Numbered from the stretch's first letter, positions 52,367 through 63,523 are shown. The stretch is 64,000 nt of DNA from Myxococcus landrumus (GCF_017301635.1 NZ_CP071091.1:9850501-9914500), one strand, 5' to 3'. Translations and numbers: made by a program. The notes: a model not told the origin generated them from the sequence alone.

Positions 52367-53287
52367 ATGTCGCGAGGAGGAAAATCCTGGGTCCATTGCA
52401 TTGAGTGGCGTGTGCTGCTCATGGTCTTGCTCCTTTGTGGGGCTGGTGTTGCAGAGGCTGCGTGCGCATCAGGCGATGGGGCGCGCGCAGCCCTGTTGGA
52501 CTGGAAGCGCACGGGATTCGCCGTGCCGGAGGCCGCACGTCGTGTGCCGTTGATTGCGACGCTCGTCGACTGCCTCGCATCTCCCGACCCCTTGCTGCGT
52601 GACGGACTTGGCTACGAGGGCCTCCAAGCCCTGCTGCGTGCGAATGCGCTCTCACCCGATGCACTGCGTGCGTTGCGTGACCGCCTGGTAGCGATGCTCG
52701 CCGCGCCGGATCGACAGGGCGTAACGCGCCCGTTCGCGGCACTGGTACTGGCGGAAGTCGCGCGTACCGACCGCGTCGAGCCGTGGATGCGTGCGGACGA
52801 ACGCGCTGGGATGGTCGAACGCGCGGCGGCGTACTTGGTATCGGTCGACGACTATCGAGGCTTCGACAAGAAGGTCGGCTGGCGCCATGGTGTCGCGCAC
52901 GGCGCGGATTGGGTGATGCAGCTGGCGATGAACCCCACCCTGGATCGGAGCCAATTGGACCGGCTCCGCGACGCTGTCGCCGCTCAGGCCGTTCCCACTT
53001 CTGGTCATGCCTATGCCTTCGGTGAACCGGAACGACTGGCCCGTCCGCTGTTGTTCATCGCGATGCGGGATCTGCACGATGAAGCGACGTGGACGACCTG
53101 GTTCACCGCGTTGACTGCCTCACTGGGGGCTCCGTCGCTCGCGTGGAAGGATGACGCCTGGCTGGCGCGTCGCCACGATCTGGGCGCGTTCCTTCGTGTG
53201 CTGTATTTCGAGGCCGACCGCAGCGAGGATTCGGGCGTCACGAAGCTGCGTCCCGGCATCCTCGCGGCGTTGAAGGCGCTGCCCTGA
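52367..53287 (+). CDS. DUF2785 secreted protein
   Basis: ATG 52367 follows GGAAGGGG. The 306-residue exported protein (signal peptide VLLMVLLLCGAGVAEA) is all helical, ending in repeated helix pairs, and carries the DUF2785 motif WRHGVAHGADWVMQLAMNPTL. The family is widespread but its function is not known to me. Codon use differs from the neighbouring genes (more CGT, GAA and other less GC-biased codons), which suggests horizontal transfer, plausibly from a gammaproteobacterium. The next gene follows by 35 bp in the same orientation. Confidence 0.75.
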   Translation: MSRGGKSWVHCIEWRVLLMVLLLCGAGVAEAACASGDGARAALLDWKRTGFAVPEAARRVPLIATLVDCLASPDPLLRDGLGYEGLQALLRANALSPDALRALRDRLVAMLAAPDRQGVTRPFAALVLAEVARTDRVEPWMRADERAGMVERAAAYLVSVDDYRGFDKKVGWRHGVAHGADWVMQLAMNPTLDRSQLDRLRDAVAAQAVPTSGHAYAFGEPERLARPLLFIAMRDLHDEATWTTWFTALTASLGAPSLAWKDDAWLARRHDLGAFLRVLYFEADRSEDSGVTKLRPGILAALKALP

Positions 53288-53322
53288 CGCGCAACGGGGA
53301 TGTTTGTATTAGGCTTTGCCCC

Positions 53323-53841
53323 ATGCGCCGCCAAGTCCTGTACCGAGTTCTGCTTGTCCTCGTGATGGGCCTCTATGCTGTCTGCGATTCTGCCCTCGCG
53401 ATATCGATGGACGCGTCTGTCGCGTGGGCGTTCGCGCTGCTGCTGGCCGGTCTGGGCATCCAGAGTACGCCGTCGGCCTCGGTGGGGGGGCGCGCGGGGG
53501 CGGTTGTTCTCCTGGTCCTGCTGAGCATCGGGATGCGCTGGGTGGACTGGGATTCACGCAAGCCTTTCCTGCGGGACCTCTATTCAGTGCGGCCAGGAAT
53601 GACGCCCGAGCAGGTGGAGTCCATCATGGGCCACTACCTGGGCGGGACAGGGTGGCCCGAAAGCCCCTTCACCACGAGCGGCAGCGCACCCGAGGACTCG
53701 CGTGCAGGTGCGCCCCGAGAACTCCAGATTGCGGACAGCCGCGTCTACCGGCACACGAACGAAGGCTGGGGCAACTCGGATTGGGGCGTGGTCCGCTTCC
53801 AGGATGGCCGCGTCGTCGAGGTCACCTTCTCGCCGGACTGA
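53323..53841 (+). CDS. Membrane protein with BamE/SmpA-like domain
   Basis: A 172-residue protein with two or three N-terminal hydrophobic segments (VLLVLVMGLYAVCDSALAI, AWAFALLLAGLGI, AGAVVLLVLLSIGM) and a C-terminal domain beginning LYSVRPGMTPEQVESIMGHYLG, which is the SmpA/BamE-type helix start, and ending in strands WGVVRFQDGRVVEVTFSPD. BamE itself is a short lipoprotein of the outer-membrane assembly machine; this relative is inner-membrane anchored, so a different role is likely. Confidence 0.7.
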   Translation: MRRQVLYRVLLVLVMGLYAVCDSALAISMDASVAWAFALLLAGLGIQSTPSASVGGRAGAVVLLVLLSIGMRWVDWDSRKPFLRDLYSVRPGMTPEQVESIMGHYLGGTGWPESPFTTSGSAPEDSRAGAPRELQIADSRVYRHTNEGWGNSDWGVVRFQDGRVVEVTFSPD

Positions 53842-53871
53842 TGGGGCGCGGAGGCGGCGGGGGTAGGGGAG

Positions 53872-53944
53872 TGGGCCCTCCTGGATTCGAACCAGGGACC
53901 AATCGGTTATGAGCCGACAGCTCTAACCGCTGAGCTAAGGGCCC
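53872..53944 (-). tRNA. tRNA-Ile (anticodon CAU)
   Basis: A 73-base cloverleaf on the leftward strand: acceptor GGGCCC pairs with GGGCCC-A at the 3' end, D arm TAGCTCAGCGGTTAGAGC, anticodon loop CTCATAA giving CAU, and T arm CCTGGTTCGAATCCAGG. The body closely matches bacterial minor isoleucine tRNA (not initiator or elongator Met), whose C34 is modified to lysidine to read AUA. CCA is not encoded. Confidence 0.93.
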
Positions 53945-54025
53945 CCATGCGTGAACAACCCGCGCGTGCGCCCAATGGCATAACTCCGCCCCCGCGCCGC
54001 TGGCAAGGGCCACTCGGCACCCTCG

Positions 54026-54445
54026 TCAGCGCTTGCCCTTCGGCGCTGTCTTCCTCGCTGGGGCAGCCGCCCGCCCCCGCTCCGAGGGCTCCGGGGCCCG
54101 CTTGACGCGGAAGACCTGCCCCCGCTGCTCCACCTCGACGCCCTCGGCGCGCAGCCGCTTCGCCTGCTCATGCGCCACCGTGGGCGCCAGCACCCCTCCC
54201 GCCTTCGTCACCCGCCACCAGGGGACCTCCTGCCCCGACGGCAGCGTCGTCATCTCCCGCCCCACACCCCGCGCCGCGCCGGGCCTCCCCGCGTACAGCG
54301 CCACCTGCGAATAGGAACGAACCTCCCCTCGGGGAATCGCCCGCACCGCTCGCCACACCGCCTCCGAGAAGGGCGGACGCTTCGCGGGGGCTGGCTCCAC
54401 CTTCTTCACCCGGGGCTTCGTCTTCGGTCGTCTCAAGAGCGCCAC
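54026..54445 (-). CDS. Alkyltransferase-like (ATL) protein, MGMT-type DNA-binding domain without the Cys
   Basis: GTG 54445 gives 139 residues; the longer frame runs through the terminator region and is unlikely. The domain FSEAVWRAVRAIPRGEVRSYSQVALYAGRPGAARGVGREM is the MGMT DNA-binding motif. The active-site PCHRV of methyltransferases is PWWRV here (Trp76 in the Cys position), the hallmark of ATL proteins, which flip alkylated guanine and recruit nucleotide excision repair instead of removing the alkyl group. The C-terminus is a basic Lys/Arg-rich tail. It lies downstream of rpoD in the same direction but past terminators, so it is probably a separate transcript. Confidence 0.88.
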   Translation of the reverse strand: MALLRRPKTKPRVKKVEPAPAKRPPFSEAVWRAVRAIPRGEVRSYSQVALYAGRPGAARGVGREMTTLPSGQEVPWWRVTKAGGVLAPTVAHEQAKRLRAEGVEVEQRGQVFRVKRAPEPSERGRAAAPARKTAPKGKR

Positions 54446-54467
54446 GCGCCGGACTCTAGAAACACGA

Positions 54468-54500
54468 AGGCCCCCGGTCCACGAATGGGAGCGGGGGCCT
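54468..54500 (-). terminator. Hairpin downstream of rpoD (second)
   Basis: AGGCCCCCG (54468-54476) pairs with CGGGGGCCT (54492-54500), loop of 15. Confidence 0.65.
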
Positions 54501-54511
54501 GGTGACTCCCA

Positions 54512-54532
54512 GGTGGCCCTCGAAGGGCCACC
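54512..54532 (-). terminator. Hairpin directly downstream of rpoD (first)
   Basis: GGTGGCCCT (54512-54520) and AGGGCCACC (54524-54532) with a three-base loop, 11 bases past the rpoD stop. Together with the next hairpin it forms a tandem terminator for the macromolecular-synthesis cluster. Confidence 0.75.
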
Positions 54533-54542
54533 CGAGGCTTCG

Positions 54543-56672
<2,130 letters not shown>

Positions 56673-56764
56673 TCGGGTACTTCTCCTTAAGAAATTCAGG
56701 GGCTTGAGGCCTGGGGCGAGCCGGCCGATCTAGCGCAAAGTCAGGGTTTCTTACAAACGCGAAC

Positions 56765-58567
56765 TCAAACCGGTTGCATGGGCGCCTTTGTTCCCGTGGG
56801 AGCGGGCCGCAGCTCCTCCAGGACACGCTTCTTGAGGGCCAGCAGTTCCACACGCTCCGCCTGGAGCTGACGAGTCTCTTCCGTCAGGTCGAACGCTCCC
56901 AACGTCTGCTCTGTCGCACGGGTTATATAAGCGAGCCGCTCGTTGATGCGCCGCACCATGATTTCCTGGCAGATGGTGGAGAACGCATGCTCGAGCTCCT
57001 GGCCTTCCGTGGGGAGCTGGCGCCAGGAGGTTTCAATGGCTCGCTTCACCGCGTCGGATGCCTCGTAGAGCGCATCCTGCGTGCCTTGTCCTGTCGTCGC
57101 GTGCATGAGTGCCATGCGCAATCCCATGTGGGACAGCTCGTCACAGACTCGAAAGACATCCCTGCCAAGCAGGCGAGGCTCCCTCAGCACGGCGGCCACG
57201 TAGAGCGCCTCCATGGGGGCAGGGGGCTTCTCGGCGGGCGGGCGGACGGGCGTGGGCTCGGCCTGGGAGGCAGCGGGCTTGGGGAGGGGGGCCTTGCTGC
57301 GAAGCGCGGCCTCCACGTCGGCGGCGCGCCAGCCGAAGTGCTCCGCGAGCGCGGAGAACAAGGAGGAGCGCACCACGCCCACCGGCACCTGGGTCGCCAC
57401 CGGCTTGAGTCGCTCGAGCGCCGCCATCTTCTCCTCGAAGGTAGCTCCCTTGCCCTGGGGCAGCAGGGAGGCGAACAGGTGGGTGGTGAGCGGCTGCGCG
57501 CTCTCGAGCAATTGCTCCACACCCTCTGCACCCTCTCGACGCGCGAACGTGTCTGGATCATCCCCCTGCGGAAGCAGCGCCACCCGAGCGGTTGCTCCAG
57601 CGGCGAGCAGGGGGCCGGCGAGCCGCTCCACGGCCGCAAGTCCCGCCGAGTCTCCGTCGAGCAGCAACACCAGCTCCCGCGCCTCGCCTCGCTTGAGCAC
57701 CTGGAGGTGTCCCGCGGTGAGGTTGGTGGAGCACAGCGCGACGGCATGGCGCACACCCACTTGATGCAAGCCAATGCAGTCGAAGTAACCCTCCACGAGC
57801 ACGGCGGCCTTGCGCTTGCGGACCTCGTCGCGCGCCTGGTCCATGCCAAACAACGTCTCGCTCTTGTTGTAGAGCCGGGACTCGCGGGAGTTGAGGTACT
57901 TGGGGCCTTCCTCGGCGTTCACCAGGCGGCCGCCGAAGGCGATGGGCCGGCCCTCGGGCGCGCGGATGGGCACCATCAACCGGCTGCGGAAGAAGTCAAA
58001 GCAACCATCCCCCGTGTTGCGCTTGAGGACGAGCCCCGCCTTCATCCCCGCATCCAGCATGCCTGTCTTCTGGAAGCGTTCGGCCAGGAGGCTCCAGGCG
58101 CTGGGCGCCCACCCCAGCCCGAAGGCCTGGGCCGTCTCGTCGGACACGCCTCGGCTGTTGATGTAGGCGCGCGCGGCGCGGCCTTCATCGTCATGCCAGA
58201 GCAGGGCGCGGAAGTGCTCGGCGGCCTGGTCCGTGGCCTCCTTGATTTGCTGGCGCTCCCGCATGCCCGGGTCCTGCTGGGCCTCCAGGTCGATTCCCAG
58301 CTCCCGCGCCAAATCCCGCACCGCGTCGAGGAACGTCTTGCCCAGGTAGCGCTGGACGAAAGACACCGCGTCGCCGCTGGCCCGGCAGCCATGGCAGAAA
58401 TAGAAGCGCTTCTCTGGTACGACATAGAAGGAGGGCGTCTTCTCCTGGTGGAACGGGCAGCGGCCCTTCCACTCCCGGCCGGACTTCTTCAGCTCCACAT
58501 GTCGGGCGACGAGCCCCACCAGGTCCACGCGGTCGAGGACTTCCTGGATTTTGTGCTCTGGGATCAT
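56765..58567 (-). CDS. dnaG: DNA primase
   Basis: ATG 58567 (MIPEHKIQEV) follows GAGGGG with about 8 bases; GTG 58576 is a weaker alternative. The 600-residue primase has the CHC2 zinc-binding motif (Cys37, His40, Cys58, Cys61), a TOPRIM core (VLVEGYFDCIGLHQVG, then LVLLLDGDSAGLAA, providing the metal-binding acidic residues), and a C-terminal helicase-interaction region that is low-complexity in the middle (Pro-rich, about 430-460). It makes RNA primers for replication with the replicative helicase. It lies second to last in the macromolecular-synthesis cluster, before rpoD. Confidence 0.97.
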   Translation of the reverse strand: MIPEHKIQEVLDRVDLVGLVARHVELKKSGREWKGRCPFHQEKTPSFYVVPEKRFYFCHGCRASGDAVSFVQRYLGKTFLDAVRDLARELGIDLEAQQDPGMRERQQIKEATDQAAEHFRALLWHDDEGRAARAYINSRGVSDETAQAFGLGWAPSAWSLLAERFQKTGMLDAGMKAGLVLKRNTGDGCFDFFRSRLMVPIRAPEGRPIAFGGRLVNAEEGPKYLNSRESRLYNKSETLFGMDQARDEVRKRKAAVLVEGYFDCIGLHQVGVRHAVALCSTNLTAGHLQVLKRGEARELVLLLDGDSAGLAAVERLAGPLLAAGATARVALLPQGDDPDTFARREGAEGVEQLLESAQPLTTHLFASLLPQGKGATFEEKMAALERLKPVATQVPVGVVRSSLFSALAEHFGWRAADVEAALRSKAPLPKPAASQAEPTPVRPPAEKPPAPMEALYVAAVLREPRLLGRDVFRVCDELSHMGLRMALMHATTGQGTQDALYEASDAVKRAIETSWRQLPTEGQELEHAFSTICQEIMVRRINERLAYITRATEQTLGAFDLTEETRQLQAERVELLALKKRVLEELRPAPTGTKAPMQPV

Positions 58568-58892
58568 GTCGGCCACCCCTCGTCCCGCACCTGGGCGGGC
58601 GCATTCCCGACATCCTGGCAGCCGTGCCTGACGTCGCCCGCCCGGTCGCCCACCACGGAAGTCACCTCGCCCGTGAGGGCGGTGGACCGGGCGGGGACAG
58701 CGGACAGGTGGGTTGGGGACACGATGGGGCTCCTGCGGCCCGAGGCGCCCTCCCAGGGGGATGGTGGCGCGCGGCGGGCTGGCCCTGGCACTTAATGACG
58801 GGGAGCCGGAGGAGCAAGTTTCCGCTCACTCCAGGCCCTCCATCCAGGGACCGCCGGACAGAAGCCAGCAGTCCCTGAAGGGGGAAGGGAGG
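58568..58892. other. 325-bp intergenic region between yqeY and dnaG
   Basis: No gene is seen. It contains a hairpin (CAGGGAC 58845-58851 / GTCCCTG 58871-58877) just after the yqeY stop that may attenuate or terminate, and about 250 bp that probably hold a separate dnaG-rpoD promoter. Confidence 0.5.
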
Positions 58893-59351
58893 TCAGCCGA
58901 GCTTCGCCAGCTGGGCCTTGACGGCCTCGGAGATGGCGCGGCCTTCGGCCTTGCCCTGGAGCTTGGGGGTGAGGTTCTTCATCACCGCGCCCATGTCCTT
59001 GGCGCTCTGGGCACCCACCTCGGCGATGGCGGCCTGGACGGCGGCGGCCAGCTCGTCGGGGGTGAGCTGCTGGGGGAGGTAGCTCTGGAGGACGGCGATC
59101 TCCGCCTCTTCCTTCTCCGCGAGCTCCGGCCGGTTGGCGGCCTTGAACTGGTCAGCGGAGTCACGGCCCTTCTTGATGAGGCCGGTGATGACGCTCATCA
59201 CGCCCGAGTCATCAAGGGCGGAGGCACCGGGCTCCACTTCCTTGTACTTGACGGCGCTCTTGATCGCCCGAATGACGGTCGTGCGCAGCTCGTTCTTGGA
59301 CCGCATCGCGTCCTTCAGGTCCGCGTCGATCCGCTCCTTGAGGGTGGCCAT
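58893..59351 (-). CDS. GatB/YqeY-domain protein
   Basis: A 152-residue protein of the YqeY family, which shares the tail domain of the tRNA-dependent amidotransferase subunit GatB. Motifs: LKERIDADLKDAMRSKNELR at the start, LRTTVIRAIKSAVKYKEVE, ELAEKEEAEIAVLQSYLPQQL and a C-terminal AKDMGAVMKNLTPKLQGKAEGRAIS. Helical throughout. It is thought to bind tRNA or to assist amidation, but stand-alone function is not established. Its position between rpsU and dnaG is conserved in many bacteria. Confidence 0.93.
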   Translation of the reverse strand: MATLKERIDADLKDAMRSKNELRTTVIRAIKSAVKYKEVEPGASALDDSGVMSVITGLIKKGRDSADQFKAANRPELAEKEEAEIAVLQSYLPQQLTPDELAAAVQAAIAEVGAQSAKDMGAVMKNLTPKLQGKAEGRAISEAVKAQLAKLG

Positions 59352-59453
59352 ATTGGAGACTCCGCTGGGGCTGTGATTCGGGGGACTATGGACGACGGGA
59401 GCCAGGGCACCTGACTGCTCGAGGGCGCCCCGGCTCTCACGCCGGCCTCGCGA

Positions 59454-59648
59454 CTAGAACGACTTGCGAGCCTTCTTCACCGCGCGCTTCTTGGCGGCGA
59501 GGGCCTTCTTCTTCCGCTTCACGGAAGGCTTCTCGTAGTGCTCGCGCTTGCGGATCTCGGAAAGGATTCCGGCCTTTTCAGTGGCCTTCTTGAAGCGCTT
59601 GAGGGCGCTCTCAATGGACTCTCCCTCCTTCACTCGGATACCGGGCAT
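59454..59648 (-). CDS. rpsU: 30S ribosomal protein S21
   Basis: ATG 59648 has a textbook GGAGGTGA ribosome site; the in-frame GTG 59657 overlaps it and is rejected. The 64-residue protein has MPGIRVKEGESIESALKRFK, then KATEKAGILSEIRKREHYEKPS and a basic tail KRKKKALAAKKRAVKKARKSF, the S21 pattern. S21 binds near the 3' end of 16S rRNA and helps initiation. It heads the leftward rpsU-yqeY-dnaG-rpoD cluster. Confidence 0.97.
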   Translation of the reverse strand: MPGIRVKEGESIESALKRFKKATEKAGILSEIRKREHYEKPSVKRKKKALAAKKRAVKKARKSF

Positions 59649-59780
59649 GCGATTCACCTCCTTCCGTCATGCGTCAATGTGTGTGTACTTCGAAAGGGGA
59701 GCGGTATGTCCTAGCGGGAGGTAAAACGCAAGGACGCAAGACGGAAAAGCCAGGGGCGGATGCACTAGAGTGTCCGGTGC

Positions 59781-61370
59781 GTGAGCCCTGCCCTCATCCT
59801 GATGGTTCTGCTGGCGACCGGTCAGCGTGGTGGCACCGGAACAACCGACTGCTGGAACTCCTGCCAGCGCCATGTGGCGGACCGGGCCCTGCGTGCCCGT
59901 GTGTGTGGGGCGTGCCTGTCCGGGGGAAAGGTGGAGTCCTGGGTGTCGGCGCTGGGGACGGTCCGGCCGACCCCGCGCGACGCCTTCGCCTCCTCTCGGA
60001 AGGATGAGGACTGGAGGGTGCGGTGGGCTTCGGTGCGCACCGAGGCCAAGGCGCGGGGCCTCACCGAGCGACGCCTGTTGGCGGAGTGGGTGGTGAGTAC
60101 TCCCACGTCATCGGACCTCCAGGCCTGTCTCACCGCGGCCCGCGCGGCCGCGGAAGTGGAGCAGTCCTCGGCCACCTTTCTTCGGGATGCGGGGGCTCGG
60201 GGGGCGGAGGCCGCGGCCCGGGTGTGGGCCCGTCGCGAGCCGATTCGTCGGGCATTGGAGGTGGAGCTGTATGCGGAGGATGGGCGCGCTCGGGGTGTGG
60301 CGCTTGCTCACCTCGCCGCTTTCCAAGGGAAGAAGCCAGCGCGGGTGCTGCTGGAGGCGACAGCGTCCCGGCCAGAGTCCTCGGACGAGATTGCCGCCTC
60401 GGCGCTGAAGTCCGTGGCGGAGCAGCGGCGGACCTCGGTGGGGCGGCTGCTCCTGGACGAGGCGCGGCCCACGGATGAGGCCCTCATCAACCGGCTCTTC
60501 GCCGTGTACTCCCGCGAATTGGAGGCGCTCCAGCCGGAGCTGACCGCACCGGAGGCCCTGCGGCGGGACTCCGCGGTGTTGTCCCTGGGCACCTATGGCC
60601 CCCTGGCGCGCAAGGAGCTGGAGCGCGCGCTGGAGGACGTGGACCCCAAGGTGCGAGGCTCCGCGGCGCGCAGATTGGCCGAGGCGGAAGGGGTGTCCGT
60701 GAGTGTGGCCGCCGAGCGCCGGCTGGCGACGCGGGATGCCGCCGCGAGCCGGCCGTGGCTGGAGGCCATGGTTCGCGAGAAGGGCTGCGCGAGCTTCTTC
60801 CTGGATGTGGCGGGCAACCCGAGGATGCCAGCGGAGATTCGCGGACAGGCCCTGGTGTCGCTGGCGGATTGCCGCGAGAGCAGTCAGTCCCGCATGGAGA
60901 CCCTGGCGCCCTACCTTCGCGATTCGCAGTCGGTGGTGCGTGCGGGCGCGGTGCGGGTGCTGGGCTCGATGTCCAGTCGCAACCCCGAGGTGATGGAGGC
61001 CACCGAGCGCGCGCTGGACGATGGTTCTCCCGAGGTGGTGGCCGCCGCGCTGGCGGTGGTGGCGGGGCAGCGACAGGCGACGCGAGGTGATGCGGTGGCG
61101 GAGCTGCTTGAATCGGCCCACCCGATGGTGCGAGCCGCCGCGGCCCGGGCGCTGGAAGTCATTGGCCGCGCCTCGCATGCGAAGGTGCTGGCTGCTCGTC
61201 TGCGCGAGGACTCGGTGTCGGATGTGCGGGTCGCGGCGGCGCTCGCGCTGGGGAAGCTGGGTGGGCCGCATGCCGCGGCGGCGCTGTCCGAGGCCGCGGC
61301 CCGCGATGGGGACACCCATGTGCAGCACGTCTCTCGCGAGGGGCTGCGCCGACTGGGCTTCCGTCCCTGA
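59781..61370 (+). CDS. HEAT-repeat protein with N-terminal signal-like segment
   Basis: GTG 59781 gives 529 residues; ATG 59802 is possible. The first 20 residues are hydrophobic and are followed by four cysteines (TDCWNSCQ, RVCGACLSGGK). The rest is at least eight HEAT-like helix pairs, clearest in the second half: DSQSVVRAGAVRVLGSMSSR, DGSPEVVAAALAVVAGQRQA, AHPMVRAAAARALEVIG, SVSDVRVAAALALGKLGGPHA. These form a curved scaffold for protein interactions. Divergent from rpsU by about 130 bp and convergent with the diguanylate cyclase. No partner can be named. Confidence 0.82.
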   Translation: MSPALILMVLLATGQRGGTGTTDCWNSCQRHVADRALRARVCGACLSGGKVESWVSALGTVRPTPRDAFASSRKDEDWRVRWASVRTEAKARGLTERRLLAEWVVSTPTSSDLQACLTAARAAAEVEQSSATFLRDAGARGAEAAARVWARREPIRRALEVELYAEDGRARGVALAHLAAFQGKKPARVLLEATASRPESSDEIAASALKSVAEQRRTSVGRLLLDEARPTDEALINRLFAVYSRELEALQPELTAPEALRRDSAVLSLGTYGPLARKELERALEDVDPKVRGSAARRLAEAEGVSVSVAAERRLATRDAAASRPWLEAMVREKGCASFFLDVAGNPRMPAEIRGQALVSLADCRESSQSRMETLAPYLRDSQSVVRAGAVRVLGSMSSRNPEVMEATERALDDGSPEVVAAALAVVAGQRQATRGDAVAELLESAHPMVRAAAARALEVIGRASHAKVLAARLREDSVSDVRVAAALALGKLGGPHAAAALSEAAARDGDTHVQHVSREGLRRLGFRP

Positions 61371-61424
61371 AACGAAGGCTCCGAGAAGGGCAGTGCCGCT
61401 CCTCCCCGGTGAGAGGAGGAGGGG

Positions 61425-62336
61425 TCAGGGGCCGCTGATGGCCTTGGCGTCCGCGCGGTTTCGGCCGGCGCGCTTGGCCCGGTAGAGGTACTTGTCCGCA
61501 GCGGCGATGAGGTCCTCGGGCTGGGAGAAGTCCGAGTCCAGGAGCGTGGCCACGCCCAGGCTGATGGTCACCTTGATGGGCGTGCCACCAAAGACGAAGT
61601 CCGCCTTGTCCACCGCGTGGCGGCAGCGCTCGGCGCACGCGAGGGCCTGGTCCTCGGCGGACTCGCGCAGCATCAGCGCGAACTCCTCACCTCCGTAGCG
61701 GGCGAGCAGGTCCTCGGTGCGCACCGTGTCGGAGACGCGCTGGGCGATTCGCGTCAGCACGTAGTCTCCGGCGGGGTGCCCGTACGCGTCGTTGATCTTC
61801 TTGAAGTGGTCCACGTCGAACAGCACCAGCGACAGGGGCACCCGGTGGCGCAGGCAGTAGCTGAACTCCTTGCGCACCGTCTCCAGGAAGTACTTCTTGT
61901 TGTAGACGCGGGTGAGGCCGTCGCGCGTGGCGGACTCGTAGATGCTGCGCTGGTACTGCTCCTCCAGCTCGTCCTGGATGGAGAACTTGAGGACGGTGTT
62001 GGAACCAATCTGAATCTTGTCGCCGTCGTACAGCGGCGCGGCGTTGACCTTCAGGCCGTTCAGGTAGGTGCCATTGGTGCTGGCCAGGTCCACCAATTGG
62101 AAACGCCCATCCCCCAGCGCCACCACCTTGGCGTGCTTGCGGGAGATGCCGTCGTCCTCGACCTGGAACTGCGCTTCGGAGCTTCGCCCCAGCACCACTT
62201 CGGATCGGTCCAGCTTGAACATCCGTCCGATGCCCGCTGCGGACTTGGCGCTGATGACGATCAGATAAGCGCTCTGCCGCTGGGCGTTGCCCAGCAGGTC
62301 CGAAATGGAATGGACGGAAGTTTTCTCCTCGGACAT
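61425..62336 (-). CDS. FHA-GGDEF diguanylate cyclase
   Basis: ATG 62336 (MSEEKTSVHS) gives 303 residues; ATG 62348 is equally possible. The N-terminal half is a forkhead-associated domain (LGRSSEAQFQVEDDGISRKHA, LASTNGTYLNG) that binds phosphothreonine. The C-terminal half is a GGDEF domain with the active GGEEF motif (215-219), an intact substrate loop (LFDVDHFKKINDAYGHPAGD), and an I-site RTED (206-209) five residues upstream, so c-di-GMP should inhibit the enzyme. It links a Ser/Thr-kinase phosphosignal to c-di-GMP synthesis. It is the last gene before the asparaginase gene, in the same direction. Confidence 0.93.
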   Translation of the reverse strand: MSEEKTSVHSISDLLGNAQRQSAYLIVISAKSAAGIGRMFKLDRSEVVLGRSSEAQFQVEDDGISRKHAKVVALGDGRFQLVDLASTNGTYLNGLKVNAAPLYDGDKIQIGSNTVLKFSIQDELEEQYQRSIYESATRDGLTRVYNKKYFLETVRKEFSYCLRHRVPLSLVLFDVDHFKKINDAYGHPAGDYVLTRIAQRVSDTVRTEDLLARYGGEEFALMLRESAEDQALACAERCRHAVDKADFVFGGTPIKVTISLGVATLLDSDFSQPEDLIAAADKYLYRAKRAGRNRADAKAISGP

Positions 62337-62406
62337 CGCGCCACCCATCTTATGGGCCGTTTTTTCATGGCGGCAAGCATGCAACCGGCTTCCGCACCAC
62401 CAACCC

Positions 62407-63468
62407 TCATTCCGCCTTCGTCCGGCGCGTGGATCCGCGCCGGCCGCGCGCCGGAGGTTCGACTGTCGGCCGTCCGACGGTCAGCTCCCCGGCGACCGGC
62501 GTCTGGATGAAGCGCGCGAGCGCCTCGGGGGAGCGGGGATGGTAGGCCAGCCCCTGCATCAACTTCACCAGCGCCGCCGAAGGCGTCATGTCCGCGCCGC
62601 CCATGACCCCCTGCGCCAAGGCCGCCGCCCCAGATTCGTAGAGACTGAGGTCCACGCCGTTGCGGTGGGCCTGGCTGACGACGACCACCGGCACGCCGCG
62701 CTCCTTCGCCTGGGTGAACAGGGGCATGAACGAGCGCCCCAGCTCCGGGTCGATGGGGAAGTTGCCCGCCCCGTACGCCTCCAGAATCAGACCCCGGACG
62801 TGGGGCAGCAGCTGGAGGGGCAGGGCGGGGTCCAGGCCCGGGTACACCTTCAAGAGGAGGACGCGCGAGTCCAGCTTCTCGAACAGGCGGAAGGGGCCCT
62901 TGGAGCGCAGCCCCGGCTCGAAGGTCGCGTCGACTCCGAGCGTCCCCAGCACGGGGCAGTTGGGGCTGTCGAAGGCGTCGTACTCGGCCACCTTCACCTT
63001 GCGCGCCCGGTTGCCTCGATAGAGGTGCGAGTCGAAGCAGATGGTGACTTCGCGAGGGCCCTCCAGCGCGGAGAGCACCGCGTCAATGAGGTTGAGCCTC
63101 GCGTCCGAGCGCACCTCGCCCAGCGGCCGCTGCGAGCCCGTCAGCACCACGGGGCATGGCGGGTTGCGCAACATGAGCGACAGCGCGCTGGCCGTGTAGG
63201 CGAGCGTGTCCGTCCCATGGGTCACCACGGCCCCGTCGAATTGGGGGAGCTGTTGGTGGAGGTGGGTGGCCATGCGCTGCCACAGCTCCGGCTGCATCTC
63301 CGAGCTGTCCAGGTTGCTGAACAGCTGCAGCTCGATGTCGGCGAGCTGGAAGAGCTCCGGCACACGGGCCTTGAGCGTCTTGAAGAAGGCGGCGGGGCGC
63401 AGCGCGGAGGGACGGCCACCGGCCATCCCCAAGGTGCCACCGGTGTGGAGGAGCAGGACTCTGGGCAT
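62407..63468 (-). CDS. Type I (cytosolic-type) L-asparaginase
   Basis: ATG 63468 (MPRVLLLHTGGTLGM) gives 353 residues; a longer frame runs into the divergent lipoprotein gene and is rejected. The two nucleophilic Thr motifs are present: HTGGTLG (Thr12) and VVTHGTDTLAYTA; also CPVVLTGSQRPLGEVRSDA with the Ser and the Asp. Catalyses asparagine to aspartate plus ammonia. The C-terminus is a basic extension (PPARGRRGSTRRTKAE) beyond the usual family end. It is 71 bp from the diguanylate cyclase start and divergent, by 55 bp, from the next gene. Confidence 0.92.
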   Translation of the reverse strand: MPRVLLLHTGGTLGMAGGRPSALRPAAFFKTLKARVPELFQLADIELQLFSNLDSSEMQPELWQRMATHLHQQLPQFDGAVVTHGTDTLAYTASALSLMLRNPPCPVVLTGSQRPLGEVRSDARLNLIDAVLSALEGPREVTICFDSHLYRGNRARKVKVAEYDAFDSPNCPVLGTLGVDATFEPGLRSKGPFRLFEKLDSRVLLLKVYPGLDPALPLQLLPHVRGLILEAYGAGNFPIDPELGRSFMPLFTQAKERGVPVVVVSQAHRNGVDLSLYESGAAALAQGVMGGADMTPSAALVKLMQGLAYHPRSPEALARFIQTPVAGELTVGRPTVEPPARGRRGSTRRTKAE

Positions 63469-63523
63469 GAGGGTAGAATGCCCTCCCTGCCAAGGCTTGC
63501 GTTGCTTTACAAGCCCCGCGCGC

